From Klebsormidium nitens (lineage: Eukaryota; Streptophyta; Klebsormidiophyceae; Klebsormidiales; Klebsormidiaceae): a DNA stretch of 64,000 nucleotides. Shown here in pieces: positions 36,801-48,000 of the stretch (position 1 is its first letter; every line of letters starts with the position of its first letter). The notes beneath the pieces were generated by a model. The model saw nothing but the letters and a program-made list of their open reading frames with translations. It searched no databases and was not told the origin of the DNA. The DNA is taken from positions 872 through 64,871 of the forward strand of contig DF237300.1 in the NCBI GenBank assembly GCA_000708835.1, in the 5' to 3' direction. Both the position numbers and the translations under genes were made by a program.

Positions 36801-37672
36801 CTGAAGAAGAGGAATTACACCCCGCGGAACAAAGGGGGGGACACATGCTCGATTATCTGAGTTCTGACTTTTCGGATTTTGGACTTCGATCGGAAATTGG
36901 CGTTCTGGAAGGAAAACGCCGTGGGAGATTGGATTCAAGATACTGACGGACCTGCTGGCGCTGCTCAAGAAGAGGACGTGCAACCCGGAGATCAAGGAGG
37001 TGAGCGCGCACGCGACCTTTTGGAGGGTCCATGTTTCCGCGTCCATAACTCGGTTTGAGAACGAAAGGAGGCCTTGCGGATGATTGGACATTCGAAGCTA
37101 GATAACCTCCTGACGGCCTTAGTACGGAGCTGATGGTGGCAGACTGATGATTCGAGGGTCGTCTCTTCATGGCAAGCTGTTTTTCCTGTCTTAAGCCTTA
37201 TTCAGAACAAGAGAAAAGGGTTTGAAGTCTGGACGGACTGGCTATCAGTCGTAGATTAGGCGGGGCTCATGTCAGCGGGGTTTTTGTTAGACTCTCGCCG
37301 CCAACCAAGGGGATGTGCGATTTGCAGGGCAAAGACTTGGGTCAAATGAGAAATATATGTTTCTCAAAGCCAAGCTTCAGCATCTCGTCATTTACATAGA
37401 CCGTCATTATGGTCATACTGTGTGATTCCACACGGACTCGGCTTACCGTATCAGCTTTCTGGTCTACTTGAATCCCCTCATCATTGGAAAGCCGCGCTTA
37501 GGAGATTTCCAAACCCTCAAAAGCCCGGCAGTTGTGCACCTTCAGGAAAGATAAACTCAACTAGTCTGAATTCGTTTTCTTCCAGGAAAAGGACAACCTG
37601 CAAGCCGTCATCAAGAAGGCGGTCAGCGTGGAGAAGATCAACGGAGTCAGCATGCTTCGTGCGAAGAACTAA
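30810..37672 (+). CDS. Transcription initiation factor IIF subunit alpha (RAP74), plant type, 8 exons
   Basis: General transcription factor subunit that works with TFIIF-beta on RNA polymerase II in the nucleus. Exons: 30810-31106, 31860-32155, 32719-33001, 34227-34349, 35043-35180, 35374-35577, 36326-36520 and 37586-37672; all are GT-AG with matching phases, and the product is 540 aa. Residues 53-90 form a Cys-rich zinc-type module (ACERCG..., SQCGHLTLCQACG, CKSCG) seen at the N-terminus of plant RAP74. Residues about 100-235 are the dimerisation region (REKLKGLRWIMGD, ASYMALIMADNKLTTFPISS, TLEEAEEHMKRREQSSTTYQ). Next comes the acidic centre (GEDWEHDEAFSDDDEA, a Glu/Asp run at 35127-35180). 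Exons 7-8 encode the C-terminal winged-helix region (LTVEFLKETLRETGPMTLKD, then KDNLQAVIKKAVSVEKINGV). Introns 3, 4 and 7 contain arrays of decayed exon-edge copies. Confidence 0.94.
33690..34150 (+). repeat. Array of decayed copies of the TFIIF-alpha exon 4 acceptor
   Basis: The true exon 4 begins at 34227 (TTTGCAG, then GGGGAGGACTGGGAGCACG). Three upstream copies begin after AG at 33702, 33916 and 34106, so spacings are about 214, 190 and 120 bp. Each has a CCGCAG, GCGCAG or GTGCAG acceptor followed by a variant of the Asp-Trp-Glu-His-Asp codons. Upstream intron sequence is also shared, for example AGTAACAGGTGGGAG at both 33669 and 34191. The copies change frame or soon meet stops. A weaker fifth copy (GGGCAAAGACTTGGG) lies at about 37327. 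Confidence 0.88.
34455..34950 (+). repeat. Decayed copies of the exon 4 end and exon 5 start in TFIIF-alpha intron 4
   Basis: At 34463-34492 the exon 4 end plus donor is repeated (AAGGCGCCGCCACCG, then AGAGATGCAGGT) with a premature stop (TAA for AAA). At about 34538-34565 and 34903-34950 there are copies of the exon 5 start (CTGGAGTGGCAGCAGAGCGAC; GCAGGAGGAGTCGGAGGGCC) that resemble 35040-35075. They are not in the mRNA model. Confidence 0.75.
36586..37005 (+). repeat. Three copies of TFIIF-alpha exon 7 in intron 7
   Basis: Copies of the winged-helix exon end at about 36678, 36830 and 36999; the true exon ends at 36520, so the units are about 150-170 bp. The first copy encodes an open LKELLARLKKRKCNPQTRE and keeps a GTGGGC donor. 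The second is frameshifted with a lost donor. The third has an AG before codon-like ATACTGACGGACCTG and an ideal GTGAGC donor at 37000, and it is open as ILTDLLALLKKRTCNPEIKE. The third could work as a shortened alternative exon. Confidence 0.85.
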
Positions 37673-39247
37673 TGCGGGTCCAGGTTCGGATGGTTGGTTT
37701 CAACCGTTCGCTAGCAACTTGACCGATTTGCTCCATGGTCGGTGAGAAGCCACCAGAGAAAAGTGCGCCAAAGCAGAATTCGCAAGGCAACAAAAGGTTG
37801 CCAGTGGGGCGGCAAGATGAGGTGGAGGTGCAGTGCGTCGTCTTTGGAAGGCAAGCGCCTCAAGTCGAGCAGGATCAAGCACGGAAGATCAATACTGCGT
37901 AGTTTGGTGGGGCATTCAAGCGACCAGTGCGGCGGTGACCTTTGTGAATGAGAGTACTGGTTTAAGTCCTTCAAGAGAAGGTAGCGCCAGGCTGGACATT
38001 GACAAACGAGTGCTTTACTTTCTGCTTGAGGGGAAGCTTTGGCTTTCAAACTGAGAGCGAGTAGTGGTACCTAACTTCTTGTGCGAAGTGCGAATTGGTG
38101 AAGTAAAGAAAATCTGGAGAGGGGATTCGTTGAATGGATGCAAGAGAACCTTTTACAACTGAGGAATGCAAGTGATCCTTTGTACTGAAAATTTCTCGTG
38201 CCGTGACCTGATCGTGCAGTCATGATTGATCATGGAAGTCTGCTACTAACCTGCGAAATCGTGAACACAACCGGAATGGCTGCCACATGTGTGCTGTGAG
38301 GTCGGGAATCGATCCATCGTATTCTATATGCTGACTCTTGTGCGCGCACTCTGCAGATCGCATAACTTGAAATCGTGACTGAGTGGACCAATCACATTTA
38401 TGCACTAAAAAAGATTACCTACTAGATTATATATTTCTGAGATTCTAGCCCGTCTACGACAGATCTGTATCGCGATATCGATCAGTCAGTGCAGGGAAAT
38501 ATGAAAATATATGTGACCGGGCGCAGAAACTTGCATGCCGTTCCATGATGGGCCTGACTGCATGTCTATATTCACGGCGCGAGCTGTACCGCATGCACAT
38601 GACCCGCATTCGCGTCATGGCCGCACGCAGATTTTTTTTTGGTTTGATTATATACTTATATAAGCAAAAATTGGTTCAGATCAATCTCCGGCCATTGGAA
38701 GCAACTTACTGAGTGCATGTGGCGAGTTACGTCAAGTTTGAAGTGCATCGCGCGTCCGCTTCATTTGAAACGTCTGTTATGCTCTCGGTCAATCGGGCCT
38801 AGCTGCCTCAGACCATGAATTCAGATCGATCCAAAAAAGCCGATAAGAGGAGCTGGAGCTGAGAGTACGCAGGCCCGCAACGATCCACATGATCTTTGGC
38901 GGCATGGTGCACTACCGGTTGGAAACGTCGAATCTCACATGCTGAGCCATATCGTGGTTCTTGATTGGATCATGTTGGATCAGGATGCTCAGTTTGCAAC
39001 GAATCTGAGAGAGCTAGAGATTGTCCTTACCCTGCCCCAGTCTTAATGGAGAGCGTCTTTAACCAAGTAGCCTGATGTGTATTCGATATCTTGCATATTT
39101 GAGCTCGACTTTAACCGTCTCGTTTACGACCTATGTATCTTGATCTACCTACATGCATCTACATTGTCCAGCTCAACATGAGTCCGCCTGTTTGCTAACA
39201 CTGGTCTATAGCTATAAAGTCACAACGTCGTTGAAGTTGCAGCAACT
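37673..39247. other. Convergent intergenic region
   Basis: The region lies between the stop codons of TFIIF-alpha (plus) and the CENP-V-like gene (minus). It contains both 3' UTRs and, around 38400-38700, an AT-rich stretch with a TATA-like motif (ACTTATATAAGC near 38652) not followed by any coding frame I could support. Nothing else was recognised. Confidence 0.45.
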
Positions 39248-40532
39248 TCAATCTTTCGAGAACTTTCTAATATCCGAGTTAGCCATGAATTGTTCCCAGT
39301 TTTGGCCGTCAGCCTGATGAATGGTCACACTGCGTACTGTACCCGGATCCAAGCAATGCACGGTAACCGCATAGCCGTCTGGATTCGATCGCGGCACGTA
39401 AAAGGAGCAGATCCCGCACACTTTACAAAACAAATGCTGCAGAAAACGGGGAACACGTGGCTGCTGAACGGCTTGACTAACTTCAAATGCAGACTCCAAC
39501 AGTTCATGAGAGTGGAGAGTTGAAGGAATGGGTCGTTTGAATACTGCACAGCAACAATTGGTCCAGAGTGAAATTCTTGTATGGTAGAATATAAGGAGGT
39601 AGGCTGCACCTCACCTTGGCAACTCCTGTGTTGAACTGGTAGTTAGAGAGATACTTTCCACTACCTTTCTGGAGATGAAATCTTGTGCTAGGCACAATGA
39701 AGTGTGTGTTTCTTTTCATCGCACATATTGAGCAGTTGCAGTCCCACACAACCAGGTCTGCTGGTGCATCCACCTGTAAGGAGCGAACATGCCAGTCACA
39801 GTTTGTAACTCAATTGTGGTTCAGTGTCCTTCTGCAACTAGATGCAACCCATAAAGCAATCTTCATCGCTGACAAGTTGATTGCTAAAGACATGGCCGCT
39901 GCTTGTGATGATGTCAGGAGAGAATCTGATCAAACCGTGGACACAGAGGCTCTCAAGTGATTAAACAGAGCTGCAGCAGTGCACCCTGCTAGCTGATTGC
40001 TGTCAACCGGCAAAATGAGGGTCAGCTCCGTGATACATTGCAGAAAGTTTTTGCCTGAAAATATCCAATTGTTGTATTGTGCCTGATCTGGTAGGTCTCT
40101 CCAGCTAGACAATGCTCGCTTGTCGCACACAGTTTGCTTGCTCAAGAACAAAGGCAGGAAGAAGCAATGCAAGCTGGCCAGGACTGGATTGCTCAAGGAC
40201 GGCGCAGCAACTTTTCGGGCAGAAAGCCAATACAAGCTGGTCTAAAGATAGAGAATTATTTTCCAATGCTGTGCTAGATGCAACAGTGATTAGCAGGCCC
40301 TCTTTGTTGTTGGCCCCGTTATTGTGAAAGCTTGATATCTTGAACAGCAGAAATGTGTCAGAGTATTCGAGTTTGGTATAGCTTGCAGGAAGTTTAAGTG
40401 TCATAAGAGAAGCAAGTGAAGCCCCACTGCACTCACCTCAAAGCGAACGCTACGGCAGTGACAACCGCCAGCATGCCTGACAAGCTGGCCTTCTCCCGCC
40501 TGCTCACTCGCTGTCTTCAGCTCAACATGCAT
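39248..40532 (-). CDS. CENP-V / GFA-domain zinc protein, three exons
   Basis: Small protein of 147 aa formed almost wholly by a glutathione-dependent-formaldehyde-activating (GFA)-type zinc fold, most like the eukaryotic CENP-V branch. Exons on the minus strand: 40532-40437, 39773-39615 and 39436-39248. All junctions are phase 0 with GT-AG ends. Exon 1 encodes VRHAGGCHCRSVRFE with Cys24 and Cys26. Exon 2 encodes VVWDCNCSICAMKRNTHFIV with Cys44, Cys46 and Cys49. Exon 3 encodes HLFCKVCGICSFYVPRSNPD with Cys89, Cys92 and Cys95. So all the usual zinc ligands are present, and the CENP-V-typical SFYVPRSNPDGYAV and LDPGTVRSV follow. No targeting signal is visible. Whether it is an enzyme or has a chromatin role is unknown. 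No single long open frame covers the gene; it was found from its Cys motifs. Confidence 0.92.
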
Positions 40533-42059
40533 TCTCAATGCTGATCAAACAGAAGGCGTTTTCCCAGATTGCTCAACCAACTCAGGACCCAACTCAAAAC
40601 CCGTGCTCAGAGTCGCTAGCTTTCGTGCAGCGCTAGGAATTCGAAACAGGGCCAAACTTTCTTTTGTATGATGGCTCTTTTGAGATCTTGCAAAGACAGC
40701 CAGGATTTGAAACCGTAAGTACTTATCGTGCCTCCATTTAAATTTGAAGGTTTTATAGCTGTAATATTAGTCAAGAAGCGAAGCTTGAGAAGCTTCAGTA
40801 ATTCATGCGCAGCAGATTGCTTGTCTTGAGCTCACTATAGCCTCCAGTCTACCTACCTACTGTCCAGAGGTCCAGGTGCTGTCGCCAGAAATAGCTGCCG
40901 CGGGTCGCCCTAGCGGTGCCGTCGTTACAAAAGTTGAAGGTCCAATAGACCCCGTAGCTCAAGAAACGGCAGGTCCTCAAACCGGTCCTCACTTTCCGAG
41001 TGACCCGTTACGGCGACCAGTTATCCGACACATCCTAATAGTTCATCGAAAATGCAAGCTCACTGTCGCAAGTTCCTTGTATCCTCGTCCATTCATCGCC
41101 AGGCGCAGGCTGTTTTTGAAAGAAAATCATGGATTCTATCGGCGGCGGCTCAATTCAAGTATCAACATCGCAGGCCTCTCACAGCGCACGGGTCCAGTAT
41201 AACCATATTCGATAAGATATTCTTGTCAGACAATCTGGCTTTCACCATCACAAGCCTGCTAGTATGCACACATATTTCAAGAGTTCAGCTTGATCCGTTT
41301 ATACTCCACAGTGCTCTAGAACTCAAACGATTGTCGCCCTTGAAATCAACCACGCTGCCTGAATACTGTGCAGACTTGCTTGACTCTGTCGCATGCATGG
41401 CAGAGACAGTGTGTTTCTATGCTGGTCACGTTTGAAACGGCGGTCAAGTATACCGGCACTTCGAGCTGCTTTGAAGCGAAGTTCGAAGGGATTCTGACAG
41501 CGCTTGCAGATGCCACCGACTATAATTGAGCTGATATTCAAGGAATCTGCAGATGGGACTCGAGGTGCTAAGTGTTAAGATGGACTGAATCGACGAAGTG
41601 TGCACGCATCCCACGACACGAGGGACCTTACTTTTCCCTCTGAACGCAGTCTCGTTAACAGAATCACGTAGAAAACGGTGAAAAATGGGGAATGTTCGAC
41701 TGAACGGTTGGTTCACTTGCAGAGGTATACTGATTGCATCTCTAGTTTCGTACGATTAACGGGCCTCCAGTTCGATTCTGAATCTCAACTTCTCGAGACT
41801 GAGTTCGCCTCACTTTACACCTTCCTCTCGCCTGTAGGTAATTTTACTTACGATACATCCGTCGGCCGCCTACTTATCTAGGAAGCTCCCTCTCAATCTC
41901 GAACCGTGTCCTCAAGCTGTGTTTTCCTTCCGTTAGCAGTCCGGTCTTTTCGCATCACACTCCGGCAGAAATGCTGGTCCTTTCATACTACTGTACGTAT
42001 TTATCAGTAAGGTCAGTCGGATCTCAAGGGATTTTTCCTGATGGGCATCGACGATTTTG
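40533..42059. other. Intergenic region upstream of the CENP-V-like gene
   Basis: The region lies between the CENP-V-like start and the Kazal-gene stop, both on the minus strand. It should contain the promoter of the former and the terminator of the latter. A plus-strand open frame at 40876-41202 was considered and set aside because it has no supported start or splice partner. Nothing else was recognised. Confidence 0.45.
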
Positions 42060-45000
42060 CTAACGGCCACTTGTGCCTGCTGACCCGCTGCTGGGCGCAT
42101 TGAGACACGTGCCCCCGGTTCCCGGTTTGGTGAACGGGGGGCTTGCCCCGTGGCACCGTGCCTCGCACTCGTTGCCGTACAGGGCCCCGGTTGAAGAACA
42201 GACCGGGGAATAGACAGCGATACAGATGCACTGGCCTGCAAGCGACATGCTTAGTAGGTTCAGAAAAAAAGGTCGACGTCCTTCTGCACGGCCCGGGATT
42301 CTCAAGACTTGACTAAACCCGGAAAACGTCTTTTGAGGAGGAGTCGAGCGACAAAACGGGGACGCACGATGAACTGTCCGCCAATAGAGCAAGCTGAAAG
42401 GTAGATCCAAGTCATAATGCATGTTTGCCGACGAAGTGCGGTGGTTCAGCTGATTGCGGCCTTGGACCTTCGAAAGCAGAGCTATCGTGGAGTTCCTAAA
42501 GCTGTCAAAGTCGGAATCAACATCCGTTTCACGGTCCGTCAACTCCTTGACCGATATCCCTCTTCGTCCTCCATCATTCAGGACTGAAGAATTGATTGCG
42601 CCTTGTTGAACCTTGTTGAACAGGATTATCAGAAAACGTCGACGAGAGTCAAGAAGATAACCACCAAGAAACAGCTCCAGAAACGCTCGTCAAGTTTAAA
42701 CCAATCGCGGTTCTGATCTTACCGCAAGCTCCTGGGAAGTAGGACTTCTTGGCGCATTTGGCGAGGCATGCGTTCTTGTACGTCTTGCCGTCGGACCCGC
42801 ACACCGGGTTCTGGTCGTTGGAGCAGCCGCACGAGCTCGTCTGGGCGCCTGCAAACCATTCCGGATTCGTCACTTTACGGGAAACAGAAAGTGAGTTGAA
42901 ACGGGCTTTCCGTAGCTCTGGCTTGCGTTTGTTCAAGACTTGCCGTTTGAACCCGCACACAGGGTTCTGTCGTTGGAGCAGCCGCACGAACTCGTCTGGG
43001 CGCCTGCAAACCATTCCGGATTGGTCACGACCTTGGAAAGAGAATTATTTACATACGGGCTTTCCGTATCTTTGGCGGAGCTTGCGATTCTTCATGACTT
43101 GCCGTTGGAATCGGCACACCGAATTTTGGCTCGTTGGAGCAGCCGCACGAGCTGGCCTGAGCGCCTGCAAACGACTCCATATTCGTCCCGAGAGTGAATC
43201 TACAATCTCGTCGTTCTGGGCTCTTTGTCTGTTTAAGAGTATTGCATCGCTGTTCGCTGTGAAACGGCCTTCTGTAGGACAGTCGCTCTCGACCTTCCTA
43301 AAAAGACGGCCACAGAGAGAGAGACACTCCTCCGCCTTTACTGGACGAGTGACCAGGTTTTCTTGAGGCAGAAGTGAACATATCGTGCCCCAGGAATTGA
43401 GACGGCTCTGAGTAGCTAGGCGCCGTTGAGTAAATTGTTTTCCGATGGCAGACCTCGATTCCGTTCACACGATGAGCTACGGCGCAGGAGCGGAACCGGA
43501 ACAGCGAGTATGAGAGACACCCTTCACGATTTTGGTGAAGGGCGACAAGGAAAGACGCTGCAGCGAGTCTTATACGGATCACCATCCACGTTTCCCACTC
43601 AGTTCATAGTCAGCCATTGTTATCTTCCGCTGGCCACCTAGTCGCCACTTATTCGTGGCAAGAGGCAGTCCAGAAAAGCAAAGCGTCTATTTGCATTAGA
43701 AAAGGGTCTTCTGACCTGCCTCCCCTTGAACCACAGCACTTCGAACGATGACGTGCTTTTGACTATCCTAGAGTTTGACAGAGGTGTCAGAACGGAAGCA
43801 AACGAAGTGATGTCTGGAAAAGGGGAGTGCACGTGACGTCAGGCTCACCGCATTCCCCCTTCTTGTAAGGACCGCTGATGCCGTGGCATTGCGCGTCGCA
43901 CGTGTTGATGTACGTCTTGTTGTCGGATCCGCACACTGGCACCCAGTCGGTTGGGCAGTTGCACGAACCTGGAGACACGTGGCAGAAAGTGACGTCAGAA
44001 GGGAACCAAACAATGTCTGTAAATCGCGGTAAATTTAGGGATGGAGTTTTATCAATGGAGCATAATCTACTTACAGCATCCACCACAGTCGCAGGAAGCC
44101 ACGATACTCGCTGAAATGGCGGATTAAGAACCTCTTCTCCAGAAAACGCAATGACATACCCTGAGTCCCTTCAAAGAAATTCTCGGCACCGAAAAGCGTT
44201 GAATGAGACGCTCGCAAGGCCTCAGAAGAGATCTGTCCCGCTGGGGAATCGGTTGGAAATCGAACCACAAAGCATACGAATCCTAATGAAAGCGACCAAC
44301 TAGATGTCTGTCTAAGGAGAAGAGTCTGTTTGCCCATAGCCGAAACGTCGAAAAAGTATACTGCTTTGCCTTTTTTTGTTCCCTCGGAAAGAGGAAATTG
44401 GATAAATCCTACGTGGAGAAACCTGCGAAGCGGCTTGTATCGGAGGTAAGTACGCTCGGCGAAGCGGAGCGACGCTGAAGGCAAGGCCCCAGCAATGAGC
44501 TTCTTCCCTGAAAGATGAACCGCAATCCTGCCGAGTCGCTTTCAAAGTTAAGCTTTTTGGCGCTTGCAAAATCGACGAAGCGGAGCGACGCTGACTGCTC
44601 GCTGCACGGCCCCGGGAATGAGCTCCTTCCCCTGTCCTAGAAGATGAACCGCAATTCTACTAGGTTGCTTTTTCCATTCAAGGCCTTTAGCCCCTACACA
44701 TTCGGCGAAGAAGGAGAGACAACTAGTTGCTCACCGCAGGGCCCCGGGAAATAGCTCGCCCCCTTGCACTTGGCCATGCACGCGTTCTGGTACGTCACAC
44801 CGTCCTGCCCGCACACCTGGTACGTCGAGTTATCGCACCCGCAGCCGGCGGGGGTGGCTGGCGCGGGGGCCGGAGCGGGCGCACGCGCGGGGCCTTGAGC
44901 TGCAGAATTCCGTACTTTTCTTTTTCACTCTTTGTCTTTTAGATTCGTTCCTGGTTGAAGGCACGGGTATTTCGGCCCTGATCTTGGCATACTGGCAGCC

Positions 45001-48000
45001 CGCGGGGTGGATCGGGGCGGGGGCTGGCGCAGGCGCGCGCGCGCGGCCTTGAACTGCAAAATTGACGTCTTTTTTCTATGTTGTTTCCAGACTTTTGTCT
45101 TCAATATCGTTCTGTCTGAAGGGTATGTTGGCATACTGGCAGCCGGCGGGGCCTTGACCTGCAGGAATATCGTTTGGATTTATTCATGTCCGATAGGTAG
45201 GGATCTTCTCGTAGACGGCGAGAGTGTTTTGCCCACATTTGGCTGTTCGGAGTGGCCGGCGGGCGGGGGCGGCCGCTTGACCTGCAAAAGTATCGCGCTT
45301 CCTGGTCTTTCTTTGCCTTTGTTATTTTCTCTTCGTTTTGAAAGCTCGAGTGTGTTTGTCCTCGTTTGGACCACTGGTAGCCGACGGGGGTGGCCGGGCG
45401 GGGCGCGAGGGCGGGCGCTTCACTCGCAGCAGGGTTGCCTTTCTTCTTGTTGATCGTTGTCTTCTCGGCGACGTCAACGATTGCATTGTGTCTTCGACGC
45501 GTTCTGAGCCCAAGGTCACGGTTCGAATAGCAGTTCGACAGCTTTCCGCTCAGAAGATGAGTTCTTGCTCCATCCCGTTTCCTGATGATAAGAGTGCAGT
45601 ATCCAATTTTCCCAAAAGCCGGAAAAGCAAATTTCCTTACCGGTAGGCAAGCAGACACCTCGTCTCCCAGCGTCAGGATTTGAGAGGGGCGTCGTAACCG
45701 GGGTCAGGTGGCAGGTGTAACCCGCAGGGCAGTCGATTGGCTTGATGTTACCCCCCTGGCGGCAGGTCGGGGGAGTGGTCGGGGAAGAGGCGTTGCAGTC
45801 GACCTTGTGGCCCTTCACGAACCAGTCCGCGTTGCAACCGCCGCAATAGTTGGCTTGACACGTGGCGGCGGGGAAGGCAGGGCACTGTATTCAAGAAAAG
45901 GGACGGAATTTTGAATCTTGACTTGTTCTGTACCTCGTGCAAGGTCGGGTCAACGGACGAGCAAGGGAGAGGTTTGTAAGGTATTCGAGTATCTGCAAAT
46001 TAGCCTTTGTTGGATCGCCCGAGATAACCAGAGTGCGTCGAAATCTTTATTGCTTCACTGCAAAAGACTGACAATATCGTCAAGATCGGACTCAATGAAG
46101 ATGTATCATCCTCCCAGCATTGACAGCAGTCGGCCTTAAGAAGTGCCAGTGGTAGAAAAGCCGTCATGAGGCATCCCACGAAAAGCCCCAGATCTCATTC
46201 AAGCTGACCGTAGGTATCTTTGCTTTCCTGGCGCAATTGTCAGGTGTGGCGCACCTTATTGACCTGGCATGGGTCGGCAAAGCAGCGCACAAGAGGCGTT
46301 GTCGTGCAGACGAGGCTGGAAAACAAAAAGAAGGGGACGTCAACGACGTACCTTATGAACCTGGCATGGGTCCGCAAAGCAGTCCGCAACAGGTGTTTTT
46401 GTGCAGACAACGCTGAAAAACAACAGAGAGGGGCCGTCAACGGTCTTTCAACGTGACCATGCAGCGCTTCTGCGGAACCACCACAGTGAGCCCCTATAAC
46501 GACGTTTCCTTTCAATTGCAGAGGTGCTTTGTGCGCTGCCTAACCCCCTCTCGTCTTACAAATTACAATTGCGTCTATTAATACGGGGCTCGTAAGCTCA
46601 ACCTCACCCCCGGAGGTCCGGAGGTCTAGAGCTCTGAGTTTTCTGATAATCGTGAAAGGACACATGACATCGAATGTGAAGAAAGAAGGACACGAAAGCA
46701 CTCTTCTCGTTATCGAAGTGCATTGTAGACGAGATTAAAGATTCAGTGTAGCGTCTACGTTTAGACTGGACACAGAAACTTTGCAAGCAAACCTTGCTGA
46801 GACGCTGTTGTTGCTATCAAAAACTAAGCAGATTGGCGATCGGAAAGACCAAGAAAGCCTTTCCTTTCTCAAGGTAATTCATGGCTTACATTGTGTTCCA
46901 TACCTTGATACCAAACCACAGACTGGACACGTGAAAGGGAGTCATCATCAGATCTGTCAACGAAAAGCAGTTGTCAGGCCTCGGACTCACGTGGCGTTTG
47001 AGCCCTTCCTCTGGTTGCCCTGACACGTGCAAGTATTGCAGCCATCGCCTGAGGGGAAGCTCGCTCCGACTACGTAATAGGTGGCCGTCGGGAGATGGTT
47101 GCACATCAGGGATGGAGCAAACTTGTGGCATGTGCCGTTATGCGCAATGCCTTGGTCTGGGTCGCCGACGCTCTTGATGGCACAGCTAAGGGAAAGAAAT
47201 GCACCAGGAAATAGAAGTGTCACACCTGGTGTGTTTACAGGAGCTCAGCATTCATTCTGCACAGCTTCTGCTTCGATATGCTACTCTGCTTAGAGATCAC
47301 AACTGCAAATTCGGATACAGAAACTTGAGCAACTTTACCCTGAACAAAATGACCATTCACATACAGCACCTTGATAGCAATCCTCACAGAGGCTGTGTGG
47401 TCCTGGAAGGGCTTGAATGAGAGGAAGGGCAGGCGACAGATACTCACACAGTGCCAGGCTTTCTGCACGCAACTGCTTCTTCAGTTCCAACTGAACAGAA
47501 GCCCGGGGGCAGGCTGGCTGTGGCGGCAGATGCTGCACAAGAGAAGAGTTTGCTGCCATTCAGAGCCGTTCTTAACCACAGCTAGCTCGATTGAACACAA
47601 TCAGATCGCCGCTGCTCTGACAGGCCAACTTGATTCGCTGTACAGACAGTGAGACGCTTCAATCAATCGCAAATGATTCTGTACTAGCGAAATGGCCTGC
47701 GAACCAGCCGCAGAATATGGAACGAGAATGGGGATGCTCACAGAGAGGACTTTACGAGAAAAGCGGTACTTTAATCAACCGGTCCCAAAATATTGATATT
47801 GCTGACCCAAAAGCCCTCCACCTAGCTTACTAGCAAAGGTCTAATAATCTGTTCGCCAAATCAACAAAGCATGATAATTGTTCATCACTATTGGCTTGAT
47901 GGTAATCGTTTAGTCCCATCGCAAGCATCAACTGTATCACATTTACTTGAGAATGCATAGCCTCCTCTCCTCCATCGCTTTGTCTGTCCTGCCTTATGTC

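Noticed and set aside
38630-38700. TATA-like motif after a T-run, possible promoter
   Set aside because: No coding frame with splice support follows on the plus strand, and AT-rich intergenic DNA often contains such motifs.
40876-41202. 108-codon plus-strand open frame
   Set aside because: It starts at GTG, not ATG, has no convincing upstream exon and shows no recognisable motif. Left as intergenic.
42749-43366. 205-codon plus-strand open frame with repeats
   Set aside because: It is antisense to Kazal exon 8 and its two pseudo-exon copies. The protein repeat is a shadow of the DNA repeat.
45101-45658. 185-codon minus-strand open frame crossing Kazal exon 5 and its downstream intron
   Set aside because: Only the exon 5 part up to 45641 fits a donor. 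The remainder runs through decayed exon 6 copies in a different frame.
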